From assembly GCA_048013815.1 (NCBI GenBank), contig CM106585.1, positions 19,654,001 to 19,718,000 of the forward strand: a stretch of 64,000 bases of DNA, written 5' to 3'. The DNA comes from Setoptus koraiensis (taxonomy: Eukaryota; Arthropoda). The stretch's first letter is position 1. Every line of letters begins with the position of its first letter. Both the position numbers and the translations under genes were made by a program. A model generated the notes under the pieces. It saw nothing but the letters and a program-made list of their open reading frames with translations, was not told the origin of the DNA and did no database searches. Shown one piece after another: positions 1-12,470 of the stretch.

Positions 1-1080
1 TGCAACCGATCGAGCACAACAGTTGATTAGTGACAATTAGTGTCACAACCAATTGAGATTGCTGTGGCTAGCATCGATCAACGATTATGCCACTATCAAT
101 CAATAATGATCAACTGATTGCGTTACCGGTGCAAAGTACATTATATATTATATCATCATTATGCTCTCTCAGCCATTGACAGTGCCAGTAGCTAATAAAT
201 AATCATAATAAGATCATTAGATCACGGCCATCAATCAAACAATCACATCAAACCGACACTTATCAGCAAGTCGCAAGCTTCCACTTAAACCAAATGCCAA
301 TTTCCTGAAACTAAACCAACGGAAGCAACATACAACCTAATGATGATACAAACCCGCAAACGCAAGCCAATATATTGTATATTATATTGTATATCATATT
401 GTATATTATATTGTATATTATATTGTATATTATACCACAGCAAATTGCTTTCATTGGCGGCTGATATACTTTGCAGAAAAAGTTCGCAAGTTTCTGTGAA
501 AATCACATATACTGTGCGCAGTATATTGGCATCCAATATGACGATTAACATTCACATTTATATTCGAAATGTGGAGATATGAATTGCAGAAATGCGTGCG
601 CCTAAACTAGTGTCGATCGGACACACCTTCATGCGCTTTTTGTGCAAACTGATCGATTGTTTGGACGGATGTGTTTGTGATTAAAAGCATATATAAGCTC
701 ATTTCTTATTTATCGACAGCTAAGCAGGCGAGCCGTGACACTCAACTGTGGCACCAACTGGCCCAATGGCACATTCAAATCTAAATCAATTGAAGCACTT
801 ATACGGATTTTGCAAAATGGGTTATTATATTTTTTTGCTTCGAAGCTTTGCCCAGCCGACTCCAGATGTCGTTCGAAGTACTTCAAAATTGCCTGCCGAA
901 GCACTGAACTTTTGGCATCAACTTGAGTTCCAATTCGGAACTTCCAAAGAATATCATCAAGCGAAGATATTGGAAAGAGAAAGAAAGCAATCGATTGTCG
1001 GCACAACCGCAACAGTCATGCCAACAGCGTCACGCCTGAAACGAAGCCATCGAAGGGCAACAAATAAATAAATAAATACC
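1..1080. other. AT-rich intergenic DNA at left edge
   Basis: This stretch is AT-rich, unlike the GC-rich desert that follows it. I find no gene I can support. It holds a 12-bp minisatellite (373–432). A run of overlapping AATAAA signals lies at 1063–1072 on the + strand, just after an open stretch that ends at 1071. That open stretch could be the last exon of a gene beginning left of the window, with a possible acceptor near 719, but its translation resembles nothing I know. I leave it uncalled. Confidence 0.5.
373..432 (+). repeat. 12-bp minisatellite, 5 copies
   Basis: Five near-identical copies of TATTGTATATTA lie head to tail; one copy has C for T. The array is AT-only apart from one G per unit. 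Confidence 0.9.
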
Positions 1081-1644
1081 GAATAATAATATTAATTAAT
1101 ATGTGGCATGATGTACATGATCTGCAGCAAGCGTAATCTGCAAGCAATCGCGTTAATCCCGTCAAGTGACTCGCCAAGCAACTCGCCGAGTGATTCGCGG
1201 ATCAGCGTTGTTTTGATTGACAAAGTCACCACAAGTCAGTGATTTGTCAGTGCAGTCATGTGGCAAGGTCATGCGCCCCAATGTGTTAATTAATACTGTT
1301 AATTTGCCCGGCGAGAATGGGCTGGCTAGACGGGGCGCTGGCTGCCCTGGCAAGCGTCAGTGTGGCCGGCCTGCGACCATTGCTGGCCCGATTGTTCGCG
1401 TTGTTTGTGTTGTTTGGACTGTTGTGATTTGTTGGCACAGGTGAGCCGAGGTGGTGATTTGGTGCGTCAAAGTCGGGAGAGTTATTGTTGTCATTACCAT
1501 GAATGTCAATTGTTGAATGCGACCAAGTGTGGGCGCGTTGGCGATGAATTGTCGGCGCGTTGCGTGCGTTTATTTTCATTATTTTCAAAATTGATTGGCG
1601 CCGCGCCGGGCGCCCATCGGTGAGCGGCGAGGCCAGCGCCGCCG

Positions 1645-1676
1645 GACAGCCCGACAGCCCGACAGCCCGACAGCCA
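1645..1676 (+). repeat. 8-bp minisatellite, 4 copies
   Basis: GACAGCCC is repeated four times in tandem; the last copy is diverged at its final base. Confidence 0.8.
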
Positions 1677-1789
1677 AACAACACTAAAACGGCTCATGTT
1701 TGCAAATAAACAAATCTGAAAATGTGTAAATGAACAGCAACAAACAAAGCGAACAACAAACAGATGAGTCACACGGCGATATTTGGCTG

Positions 1790-1826
1790 CATATTTGACT
1801 GGATATTTGACTGGATGTTTGACTGG
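1790..1826 (+). repeat. 12-bp minisatellite, 3 copies
   Basis: Three tandem copies of TATTTGACTGGA; the last has G for A at the second base. Confidence 0.8.
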
Positions 1827-2584
1827 ATGGAGTGCAGTGCGAGACGCATTATTGTGTTATTGTTTGGCCGCGGCGAGCGCCGGCAAATGAACGATGACCA
1901 GACCTATAAATTAAGTGTCACATTAATCACTTGCCGCGGTTATTAATCAAGAGCAAACAGAGAGCGAGGGCCATTGAGAGAAATAATAAACGCGAATGGC
2001 ATTTTCTCACACATCACGCCTCATGTGCAACTCGGCGTCGTTACGCAACGCACTCGCGCAATTTGTTTGCTCGGGCTGACCGCGGCCCGACTGCGCCCGG
2101 CCGGCCAATGGTCGCGCTGGCGCAAATGGTGCTCGCCGCGGCCTCAAGTGGTCGCAGCCCGACAGCTGAATGGCTGCGCTGGCGGGCCCCCCGATTGGCC
2201 GCTGTTGCCGGTGCGGCGTCGCTCGTTATGGCCGCGTCTCGCTTATGGCCGCGTCTCGCAATGGCCGGACGGGGCGCGGAGTGGCGGCCGGCAGCGCGAG
2301 CTCACGGGCGAGCTCGGGCGTCGTGTCATGCGATACAACGGCAAGTTTGTGCGACGTGCCCGAGCGGCCACAGCGGCCCGAACGACCGGCAACAACTGCT
2401 GATTGTTGTTGCCATTGTTGTGATTTTATTGCCAGCGGTGGCCATTATCACTGTCACTGTTGTCGCTGTTACGGCCGGTCAGTGGTCGGTGTCCAGCGGC
2501 GGGCACACCCTCGCTTCCTCTGCGAACGGCGAGCGGCGAGCGGTGAGCGGCCAAGGGAGACGGACGACTTTTACACCTGATACA

Positions 2585-2695
2585 CTCATTACGACACGCT
2601 CGCTGCGAGACTCATTACGAGACTCGTTACGCAACTCGCATTACGAGGCTCGTTGCGATGCTCGCATTACGACGCGCTCATTGCGACACCCTCAT
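2585..2695 (+). repeat. Degenerate CTCATTACGA-type array
   Basis: Words such as ACTCATTACGAG, ACTCGTTACG and GCTCGCATTACGA recur every 11–15 bp, so spacing and sequence both vary. It looks like an old, decayed minisatellite. Confidence 0.65.
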
Positions 2696-3510
2696 CAGCG
2701 AGCGGCTCGTGCTGTCCGCCGGGCCGGCCCGCGAACGAGCGACGCCACGTGTGGTCCGGGCGTCGGCGCGGTTGTTGCGTCATCTGTTGCTCCCGTCGAC
2801 TCGGCACTCTCGACTCGACAGTGTCGAGGCTCCAGTTGACGCCGACTAGCGGCCGCACCGCAATTCACATTCGCAACTCACAAGACGGCGCACGGGGCGC
2901 AGCACGCGCTGTTTTGCGGAAAAACTTTTGCCCGACACCAAAACTTTTGCCCGACAGCGAAACGACGCTGGCCCGCATTGGAGCGCGGCATTGTTGTGTG
3001 GTGGTCGTCGGATGTGGTCGCCATTGTTTCGCCCATCGATTGTCTCGCGTCCGACGCGATAATTTGCGCTCGACAACAGGCGATAGACGGCGCGCACTCG
3101 ACAAACGACCGCAAACTGGCCAGCGCAAACGAAGCCAATCGAAGCGCTTCGATTGGCGAATCCGAGGCGAATTTGCCGGACGCCAATTTGCATTTGCGCC
3201 GAAAGTGGTGCCGAAAGTGGCGCTGGTGTCGCTCGAGGGTGTCGTTAAACGATCAAACGAGAGGAGCGAGCTCACATTTGGCAGCCATTTATGCAAAGTC
3301 ACACTGTTTGGTTGTTGCTGTTGGTTGTTGCTGTTTACGAACAGTTGTAAATAGTTGTCAATGGCGCAACAGGGCAAATAGAAGCCAAATCGAATCTGTT
3401 CCGACGAGCGCAATAAACAAACAAACCATCGTCTCGTCGGGCCACGCCGAGCAAACAATGATGATAATACGTCAACTGGAGTGACCCCCGCTGACGCGCT
3501 ACAAGCGCTC

Positions 3511-3610
3511 ACATTAGCGGCCATCGGCGGGCATCGGCGGGCATCGGCGGGCATCGGCGGACATCGGCGGATATCAGCGGATTTCGGTGGGCATTAGTGG
3601 ATATTAGTCG
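3511..3610 (+). repeat. 10-bp minisatellite, about 10 copies
   Basis: Ten units of the form RCATCGGCGG follow one another at an exact 10-bp period. They decay to ATATCAGCGG and GCATTAGTGG at the right end. The diverged units match, in reverse complement, the array at 4441–4520. Confidence 0.9.
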
Positions 3611-4440
3611 AGCAGTCGATATCCACGACCGATATCCACTAATGTGTGACGCACGGTGGTGGCCAAGATCGCAGCGGCCACGAATAGCCGCCAGCAGCCG
3701 TGAATAGCCGCCTATGAATAGCACAAACAGATTTGTTTATCATCATTGTTTGCTGTTGTTGGCGCACAACAGCGACACTGATTCCACCAGGTGAGCCCAT
3801 TGCGACTTGACCCACAGCCGAGTCCGCTCGCCCCGTCGTTGCTGTTGCTGTCGTTGTTGTTGCCGTCGTTGTTGCCCTTGTTGTGTCGCCGGCGACGCCG
3901 CGCCGCGTTTCCTGTTTGCGCTCGCATTTCGGCACGTCTTCGGCGCTGGCCGCTCCGGCGTCCACTTTTCTTCATCTTGACCACCGACGCGTCCATCGCA
4001 AGCCAACGCTCGGCGGCTCTCTGGTGCGGCGCTCGCCCGCGCCGCCTGGCCGTGCCCGACGACGATCGAGAACGGCGACTTGTGTCCGCGGAGTCCATTC
4101 AACTGGCCGCATCGACCGGCCGCATCAACTGGTGGCCGACTGCGCTAAAACCGGCGTCCGATTGCGCTCGCAACTGGCCGCGCACAGGGGGCCCTCGCCT
4201 AGAGGGACCACATCCGCTTCTCGTCTGTTTTATTGCATGTTAGTGGCCGCTTGGCGCGTTCGTGTGCCCCTGTCCGTCGCGCACTGTTGGCCGCAAGTTG
4301 CGGCGAGATTGCCCGCGATGCGCCGACGCTTGTAATGTGATTACAGCCTGTAATTTACTGTAAATTATTTGCGGGCGTCACAGTGATGGGCGAAACGAGA
4401 GTGAAATCTGGCTATATCCGCCCGAATCCGGCCACATATC

Positions 4441-4520
4441 TGGCGGTGTACGGCGGTGTCCGGCGATGTCCGCAGATATCCGCAGATATCCGCAGACATC
4501 CGCAGATATCCGCAGATATA
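4441..4520 (-). repeat. 10-bp minisatellite, 8 copies, inverted relative to 3511–3610
   Basis: Eight units at an exact 10-bp period, consensus CGCAGATATC, with CGGCGGTGTC-type units at the left. Read on the opposite strand the unit is GATATCTGCG, one base from the ATATCAGCGG units of the array 0.8 kb to the left. The two therefore look like inverted relatives. Confidence 0.85.
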
Positions 4521-4982
4521 TGGCGAGCGTCACGAGCGTTGGCCGGCCGGCTGGCTGCGGGCTGCCAATGTCGCAGTTTCGCGAGTTGTGTCTGGCGAGT
4601 TGCGCCCGGACGGAGTGCGCACCTCCGACCGGCAGCCGCCGATAGATCGGATTGTGTGCCGGGCCGGAGTCGGGCCGGATCAGGGCCGACAATGCTCTGC
4701 TGGCAACGTGCTGGCCGGCTGGCCAACTGGACCATTGATGCCGAATCGATTCGCCGGCTCGGGCCGCCAGTCGGCGTTGTTTTACGAGCCGTCGTTAGCG
4801 TTGGCTGTTCGCTCGACATGCTCGCTTTATCCGGCTTTATCCGCGTTCTCACAACTGGCCGCTCGCAGCCTGTGAGAATCGCTGGCAACAAGATCGCTGG
4901 CGACAACACGACAATGTGGGGCCAGTTGTAAAATGGTGAAACGATTGTGAAACGATGACACTGCAAACTGGCGGCGCTGTTA

Positions 4983-5056
4983 AATGATATCGCTGTCGAA
5001 TGATATCGCTGTCGAATGATATCGCTGCGGAATGATAACGCCGTAGAATGATAAAA
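4983..5056 (+). repeat. 16-bp minisatellite, 4.5 copies
   Basis: Tandem copies of AATGATATCGCTGTCG; the first two are identical and the last two diverged. The unit carries the word GATATC, as do the two 10-bp arrays upstream. Confidence 0.9.
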
Positions 5057-5689
5057 TGCCCGCAACGGAGTCGCTCCATGTTACAATTCATTCGCGAACT
5101 GACCACTTTGGCCACCAGCAATTAGTGTCCGCGTGCGATTATCGCCGACCGGCTAATTGCCGGATCGGCGCGATCGTTGCTATCGCTGCGGCCGGCAACG
5201 ACGGGCCGCAACAATCGCAACAACCGAGCGGCGGCAACGGGCGCTTTTTTGCAGCGACCAGCCGCGAGCGGACAATGTAGATAGTGCGAGGCGGAGCGGA
5301 TTTGCGGCGAGCAACAGGCGCGCGGCCAGTCGAGCCGCCGGTTCGTTAACCCGTGGCGGCCACTCAGCGACCGGCCATTTCCGATCGGAAGTCGGCTTGT
5401 TGTGGGCCGTTAGCTGGTCGAGTTGCACATTTCGCTTGCGAGCAACGGGCCGCCGCCGGACAAAGAGTTGCCCCTCGCCTGGTCCGGTTGCTCGCCCTTT
5501 CGTGCGCTTTGTTGGGCCCGCTGGGTTGTTGGCTCGTCGGGTTGCCGGGTTGCTCTGTTGTCGCGGGCGCGCCATTGGGCCCGGCGTGCGCCAGCAGCAG
5601 CCCAACTTGAGCACAATCGATGCACAGTTCACGGTCGCAAATTTTTCTCAATGGTCGCCCGTGCTGGTCAATGACCGGCCGCCGGTGCC

Positions 5690-5860
5690 AGTGACACTAG
5701 CCACTGACAGGGCCACTGACAGGGCCCGCTATTGGGCAGCTATTTGACAGCGCCGCCGCCGCTGCCGCGTTGCAGTATGACAGCGCTCAGCTGACAGTGT
5801 CGAGTGCGACGGTATTGCCGCCAGCAGCGCCGCTGAACAGTATGAAAGTGCCAGTTACTC
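5690..5860 (+). promoter_or_regulatory. Cluster of TGACAG words (possible TALE-homeodomain sites)
   Basis: TGACAG occurs five times within about 150 bp, including an imperfect tandem CCACTGACAGGG pair near 5701–5730. TGACAG is the known core for TALE homeodomain proteins (Homothorax/Meis, TGIF). Binding is inference only; the word is common throughout the desert. Confidence 0.3.
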
Positions 5861-5994
5861 GAGTAACGGTGCTGTCATTATTGATTCAAAACAGCGTGCG
5901 TGTGTGTGTTTGCGTGGGTTCATTCAACTCTGGCCCGTTCGTCGGTGATCCGCTGCCGTAATCTGTTTGTAATCAAGTACGGCTGCCCAGAGGC

Positions 5995-6530
5995 GCCAGC
6001 AACAACAACACCAACACCGACGACAACAACACCAACGACAGCAGCAACAGGAACAACAACAACAACGACAGCAACAACGACGGCGACAACAACGACAACT
6101 CATCTGCACGGGCCGCGCAGCAAAAGTGCCAGCACGCGGCGGCCTCACATCCGAGACGGACATGCCAGCGCATCGCACTCGCACGCGGGCCCCCCGACTC
6201 TTACGTCTCTGAAACGGCCCACACCCGACTGCGCCCTCAACTGCGCCCGCGACCGCCCTCCAGCGCGCCGGCCCGTCAAGTTGACGGCGTCAACCGGCCC
6301 CACGGGCTGATGGGCGCCGTGTAGTTGGTGGCACTGGCCACCATGAGGTGCCCGCGCCGGCCCGACGAGTGACACAATCGCGGGCTAACTCGTTCAACTG
6401 CAGCGGCTCGCTCTTTCGCAACAGCAGCGCCAACAACAACCAAAACAGCAACTAGAACAGCGACCAAAACAGCCACTAAAACAGCCACCGAAACAGCGAC
6501 AACAACAACCGAAACAACAACCAAAGCAGC
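5995..6530 (+). repeat. CNN trinucleotide tracts and 12-bp array
   Basis: Two tracts of CAA/CGA/CCA-type triplets (about 5995–6095 and 6420–6530) flank ordinary GC-rich DNA. The second contains a 12-bp array of AAAACAGCNACN form from about 6438. In either strand these give Thr-, Asn- or Val-rich open frames that should not be taken for genes. Confidence 0.75.
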
Positions 6531-8471
6531 GTCAGCACGGGCGGCAGCGAGCGCCGACGAACCGGCGGCAAAGCGATCGCACAACAACAAGCACCAGTTG
6601 TTATGTCACCTGCCCGTCAGTTGGCGCCGGTGGCGTTCACTGGTAGCATGTGCCGCGGCCGATGAACTGCCCGCGACAGCGCCCGCTAGTGGTGCCCGCG
6701 ACAGCGCCAGTGCTCGAGCCGACACTGTCGCTACCGCTAGTGGTGCCCGCTCACAGACAGTTGTGCCCGTGGGCCCGCGTTGGGGCCCCGCCGCCTGTTA
6801 CAGGCGGCCTGTTGACTCAGCAGCGTCGGCGCGACTGTGCCGGTCGGACTGTGCGGGTTCGACCGTGCTGGCTGTAGCGGGTTGGGGAGCCGCACGGGCG
6901 CACTGCGGGCCGCGACTGCGAGGCCCCTGTCGGTGGCGAATTGCGAGCGCCGGCCCAAGTCAATGACCAGCGTGTTTGCACATGTTAATGGGCACAATAC
7001 GGGCATATGTTGCGAGCATGGGCCCGTTACAAACGATAATTTGTTAGCCGAGTAACGGGTCGATGGCCCCGCTGCGAGCGGCCGTTGGGCCGGTTGGGCA
7101 ACACTGCCGACCGCTGTCATTGCGCCGGCCGCTGTGACTGGGCCGGCTTGGATGTTGCACTATTATCGAGGCTATTATCGCTGGCACGAGCGCATAACGG
7201 GCCGATCAGTTTGGTCAGCGGCCGCAGCGCAAACGAGCAAATGTCAGCTCGGGTGTTTGCGCGCACGGAGCACGCCAGCGGGCCGGCCCGAACAGTTGTG
7301 GCGCCGTCGCGACCCGCGTGTTTGCATACGCGCATTAATGTAGCCGCGCCAGAATGCGGCCCGCATTTAGCCCGGCATGCGAGCGCGCTGGCAAACATAT
7401 CAATACACACGCAAATATCGAGCCTGTCGTCGGTCGCTTGCGTCGCCTCCAAACCCATCAAGTGGCGCCCCTATGTGCGAGAGCACGCATCGCGAGCGTC
7501 GCGCCTCGAGTGAGTCGCCGCGGCCGGCGGCCAGTCGAGAAGCCGAGAATGGTCGACATATGCCACCACGCGGCGCCCACAGCGGATCCCCGACAACGCG
7601 AATCCATATCCACAGCCCTGTCCGCAGCCCTGTCCGCAGCAGATCCCTATCGGACGAAGCTGGGGCCCTCTATCATCCGGCTCCGGCGTAATCTTGGCTA
7701 ATCTAGACTAATCTGGGCAACGCTCGGTGCAGCATGCCGGCACAGTGGCGCAGGCCGCGCCAAAGCGACAATCGCAAACGATTGTCATCAAATGATTGCG
7801 AGCAAATGAATGGCCGATGAGCGCAGATTGTGATTTTATCTTTGGATTTATCCATTATTCACACGATGCGGCGATAAAGCGACCAAAGCAAAAAACTATA
7901 AACTGGCCACTGTCGCATACACGAGATATACCAACAAATAGCCTGTGTATGTTTGTGTGAGAACGGAAACTTTTATGCGTTTTTCGCCGGCCGAGTCGCC
8001 GGCCGAGTCGCTGCCCGAGTCGCCGGGCCGGCCAGACAGGCGACAACGATCAGATATAAGTGCAAAGAGAAATATCGCATCGCAAGCCATTAATAATAAT
8101 GTGGCAGCAACAGGTTTGCGCAAGCGGCCAATTGCGCGTTGAATTACTTAAAATGCGAGCCATAATGTGAGTTGTGGCGCTAGTAGTCATGTTGTTGTTT
8201 GTTGATGTCGTTGTTGACGTTGTTGCCGGTGCTGGCCATTATGTCATGGGCTGGACATAGCAGAGCAGTGACGCAACGAGGCTGGGTGCAAGCGGTGCGC
8301 CGGTGCACAGGTTGCGCACAGGAACAAACATTGTCGCGCCAACCAGGTAACTTAATTGATGCGCGAATCAATTATGGAGCGCCGAGCCCGGCAACTTGTT
8401 GCTCGCATTGTGCCAGCTCGCCATCGTTGACCGGCCCGCCGTTGTCGCCGCCGCACCAACAGGGTGGCGCT

Positions 8472-8486
8472 GCGGAGGTTCCCACA
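8472..8486 (-). promoter_or_regulatory. Su(H)/CSL-type site 1 with shared flank
   Basis: On the minus strand 8478–8486 reads TGTGGGAAC, a full match to the Su(H) consensus YGTGRGAAM. The 15-bp word GCGGAGGTTCCCACA (+ strand) recurs exactly at 22781–22795. Su(H) is the DNA-binding effector of Notch, and both sites lie upstream of the Delta gene. Function is not shown by sequence alone. Confidence 0.45.
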
Positions 8487-8800
8487 CGATTGTGGCCGCG
8501 CTGAGCAAACACGCCGAGTCGCCAAAGCGCAATGGCGCAATGGCGCAAAGCCATCCGAAGCTGGTCAGAAATAAAAGTCAAGTGCCCAGCCGAAGGATCT
8601 GTGAATGGACGCTGCAGCGGGCATTGTTGTCGCTGTTGTGCGACAAACACTGTTGGATGCGCCGTGTCCACAATGACAACATTGTTGCTTCGGCCGCTGC
8701 GACGCGCCAACAGGTGAGTGCGCCAAATGTGCTCATCGCAGGCCACGGCTAATTAATTAGGCGCCCTGATTGAGCGTCATGGTCAGCCGTCGCCTTGCGC

Positions 8801-8890
8801 CATTGCTAGCCATTGCGAGCCATTGCCGACCATTGCGAGCCACTGCCAACCATTGCGAGCCACTGCCAACCATTGCGAGCCACTGCCGAC
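8801..8890 (+). repeat. 10-bp minisatellite, 9 copies, with 20-bp higher order
   Basis: Nine units of CATTGCGAGC type at an exact 10-bp period. From 8831 they alternate CATTGCGAGC and CACTGCCAAC, so the later part reads as a 20-bp dimer repeat. Confidence 0.9.
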
Positions 8891-9247
8891 AGTTGAAACA
8901 GTCGAAAACAGTCGGCCGACATTTTATATATTTATTATTCACGGCTGGCTTGGGAACAAAACAGCTGGCCGACATGACGTAACACTGGCGACAGGGCGCA
9001 ACAAGCTGCCAAATAAAACCAAACGTAAATAACGTCAAGCAAACACAACTAATGACGCTGGCGCTTGACGGGACAAATAACATGTGATGTCGATGAAGCT
9101 CGCTGCAGCATCAACAAATGAAACAGAATCAAAACTAACACCGGATTACGTAATTATCGAGGGCCGATAAATTATCGGCGATAATCGCGCCGAGTGTGTG
9201 GCAACATGGCGCTGTCATCTGTGCCAACTGTATCTGACAGCTACTAC

Positions 9248-9343
9248 TATTCACTCAATAGTATTCACTCAATAGTATTCACTCAATGGTATTCACTCGA
9301 TACTATTCACACAATACTATTCACTGGATAGTGAATAGTATTG
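9248..9343 (+). repeat. 14-bp minisatellite ending in a perfect hairpin
   Basis: TATTCACTCAATAG-type units repeat about five times and then change. The last part forms an inverted repeat: arm 9312–9325, 4-base loop GGAT, arm 9330–9343, with 14 of 14 bases paired. Confidence 0.9.
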
Positions 9344-10359
9344 AGGCAGCACAATAATGAACAATGTTGGCATTGATGAAAATGCGCTTGCGTAATGCAA
9401 GTAATTGCATTGCGTCACAACTGCACTCGGCAGGCCTGAATGGCGTCCGAACGAAAATGCAAATTGCGAAAAGCAAAACGCGAACAACAAGTTCAAGTTC
9501 AATGTCAATAATGCAACAGGTGACAGCGCGCTTGTGTGTGTGTCGACTGGACGCCGTTGAGCAACTGGAGCAACTCCGTTCGACTGGCTCAATTTGCATA
9601 CTAACACTGACAATGGCTGCCCATTCAGGCCCCATCTCACGCACGCCTCTCACCTGACGCTCAGGTGACCTGAGCGATCTCGTTTGTGCGTCGGCTCGCC
9701 GAGCGGCCACCCGAACGAGCGGCCGACCGGCCGGTGAGCCGATAATTGGCCGCTGATCGACAGGCGAAATGGGCCGAGCAAACCGAGCGAGCCGCCAACT
9801 GGCACCATTGACAATTGAGAGTCGACCTCAATTGGCAGCATCACCTTGATCACGCCAAGCTGGTCACGCGCAACAATTGCGCAACCATGTCAATCGCCGC
9901 CAACGCGATTTGACTTGTGAGCGATTCAGCCGAGTCGAGGTCGTGCGACCGGCTCGAGCTGGCCGCACTCTGGCCAGTGGAGCGTCGACGCTTCGCTTGG
10001 CCGAGCGAGCGCCAACAATATTTCCACTTGTCCACAATGGCACTAAATCGATCAAATTTACTGGGTGCCGTATGCGCGGCGAGCATCACGGCGGCGAATC
10101 TCCAAGAATCTCGCAATAGGCAATCTACATTGTAGAATGCACATAGTAGAATCGGCATTGTAGAATGCGCATTGTGGAATCTCCGAGAATTTCCAATTTC
10201 TGAATGGTTCGAGCCATCGTTTGATTTGTGAATGATTCAGCAGTGTCGAGGTCGTGCGACGGCACCGAGCGATCCGAAGCGACGGCCCGACCCGATTCAG
10301 TTCACCAACCCGCGTCGCAGCGACAATGACGACGGGCCGACATATGACTCATGTGATCA

Positions 10360-10381
10360 TCATATCACCATTGTGATATGA
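10360..10381. repeat. 9-bp inverted repeat with 4-base loop
   Basis: TCATATCAC (10360–10368), loop CATT, GTGATATGA (10373–10381): perfect arms in a locally AT-rich patch. Confidence 0.8.
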
Positions 10382-11261
10382 GGGCTCGCACGGTCCACGC
10401 GACACGGGGCTGGCGGTGGCGACCGTGAGCGACAAATATTAATTAATCGACGCAATCACGGCAATCGGTCGAACCGTTTGACTCGAACGTGCATGTCGGC
10501 GCGACGCATCACGCCGGCGGCGCATGCGATCAAACGCGGCCGGACGCGGCCGGACGCGAGCTCGGTCAGCTAGCGAGCGCCCGCTCCTGGCCGCAGTTAC
10601 TGCAGCGTGGGCACCTCACTGCAATCCACACGGCAGTGCGGACACTGCAGTGCGGACACTGCAGATTGCGCAGTACGCAGAGACCGGGTCGAGCCAAAAA
10701 CACAAATTATCTCGGAGTTGTGGCCGTTGAGACGGCCGAGACAGATAAATTATTATCAATGATAATCTCAGATTATCCGCTGGTGCGCTCAACTGACACA
10801 GTCGTTCTGCAAGGCCCATTCATGGCCCCGATTCACAGACCGATCGGGTGCACGAATGGCCGCTGTTGGTGCAGCGGCGGCGACCGCGACGGCCCGACAG
10901 CCATATGTCAGCGGCAGCAAATTTGAATGGCCGGTTGTTTTTTGCTGTTGGCCGTCGGCGAATGGCCGTTCGCGAATCGCTCATGTTGCAGGGAGTCGCT
11001 CGTGTTGCAACGAGCCGACAATAATTGACAATAATTTTTTGTCTCGTCGCTGTTGCGCCAACCGGCGACCGGCGAGCGACAGCAACAACGACAGCGACGA
11101 CAACGACGACGACGACAGCGACGACATCAACGAGCCACACTCTGGGCACGGGCCGGCGACAAACGAGCGCAAATGCGCACCACAGTGAACCGAATTATCG
11201 CGATGATGGCCGGTCTTTGCGCGGTCTGCCATTCGCACTTGCCGTCCGCCGTCCGGCCCGT

Positions 11262-11341
11262 CCGCAAACGGGCCGCTCCGCAAACGGGCCGCTCCGCAAA
11301 CGAGCCGCTGCGCCGACTGGCCGCCCCGCAAACGGGCCGCT
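11262..11341 (+). repeat. 16-bp minisatellite, 5 units
   Basis: Units of CCGCAAACGGGCCGCT at 11262, 11278, 11294 and 11326, with a diverged unit at 11310. The period is exactly 16 bp. Confidence 0.9.
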
Positions 11342-12120
11342 CACCCGCGGGCCACAACGGCGCGCTCGGCAGGCGACCATTAGTCATCTGGCCAGACTCA
11401 CGCCGACGGGCGACAGTGACGACAGCGAGCGCATTTGCATATCACTCCAAATGTTGGCATAATAATACGCATAACGCACAACATAAATAACGCAGCTAGT
11501 TGGCAGACGGTCAAATTGTCACAGCGAGCACACGAGCGGCCCCAACGGGCCGCTCGTGCCGCCCCGAGGGGGCGCTGGCGTCGCGCGCGCCAGCGCATCT
11601 GGCCCGCACATGGGCGCGGGCGCTTCCGCTTCGGCTCACACTGGTCACTTGTTACTTGTCAGCCTGTGCCGGTGCTACATGGCTTTATGGCACACAATAT
11701 ATAGACGGCCAAAGATGCTCGTTGGCGGCCCATGTAGGCGTGCACCATTATATTATCATGTTTGTCATTATGTTGTTGTGGCTTATGTGTAATTGTGGCA
11801 AACAAGCTGAATGGGAGCTCAATGTGGCGACCATTCACTAACCGGCCGCGCCGCGCCGACTGCAATCAGTGCACGCTTGACCACTAACGGGCGAACATTA
11901 CTTGTTATGGCCGTTTGTTGCTGTTGCTGTCGTTGTTGTCGTTGTTGCTGTTGTTGTCGTTTTGGCCGTCGTTGTTGTCGCCGAAACGACGACAACAGTT
12001 AATGCGAGCGACGCGCAAACCGCAAGCTAACGACCCGCGCCCAGCGACATTAAAAAAGCCAAAACACGGCCCGTGATTAGGCCAGCAAACGATGCCCGCT
12101 TATCCGTTATCTGTCCAAGC

Positions 12121-12210
12121 AGCTCCGAACGACTGCGAACGAATACGAGCGACTGCGAACGAATCCGACCGGCTCCCAGTGACTCCGAACGACTCCGAAT
12201 GGCTCCAAAT
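12121..12210 (+). repeat. 10-bp degenerate minisatellite, 9 units
   Basis: Units such as GACTGCGAAC, GACTCCGAAC and GGCTCCAAAT follow at a 10-bp period. Some units differ at up to four positions, so this is an aged array. Confidence 0.75.
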
Positions 12211-12470
12211 CACGCTCTACGGGCGCCGGGCCTCCCCGCGCGGGTCGCGCCCACCGTCCGCTGACATAAGCGGTCAGCGGGTCCCGTCCGCTACGGTCTA
12301 TGCGCCAACAGCATAAACCGTAACAGCTGAGCGCCCGGTCTGGCCGACGAGCCCGCGTCCGAACCGTCAACCGGCGCGGCCATACGGGCACATCCAAAGC
12401 GGCCGTCCATCTAAGCTCAAAAAATCATGTATTCAGGCATTTTCGAATTTGCGGCCGAATGTCGGCCAAA

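Larger units (their letters stand above)
1081..8760. other. GC-rich, CpG-rich gene desert, part 1
   Basis: There is no supportable gene in this 7.7 kb. Long open frames occur in several frames at once, because stop codons are rare in GC-rich DNA, and their translations are low-complexity Ala/Arg/Gly/Ser strings without domains. The stretch is a patchwork of short tandem arrays (entries below), CAA/CGA-type trinucleotide tracts at about 5995–6095 and 6420–6530, and repeated words such as GCCGGC, GCGAGC and TGACAG. CpG is plentiful. It could be far-upstream regulatory DNA of Delta, or simply unconstrained slippage-prone sequence. Confidence 0.7.

Noticed and set aside
748-1071. Open frame (+) ending at an AATAAATAAATA run, possible terminal exon of a gene to the left
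   Set aside because: It begins at GTG, not ATG. The translation has no recognisable family and a competing open frame lies on the minus strand. It cannot be decided without sequence to the left.
1931-2839. A 302-codon open frame (+) in the first desert
   Set aside because: It is Ala/Arg/Ser low-complexity without a domain. Other frames are open over the same DNA, and it runs through a decayed tandem array. GC-rich DNA simply lacks stop codons.
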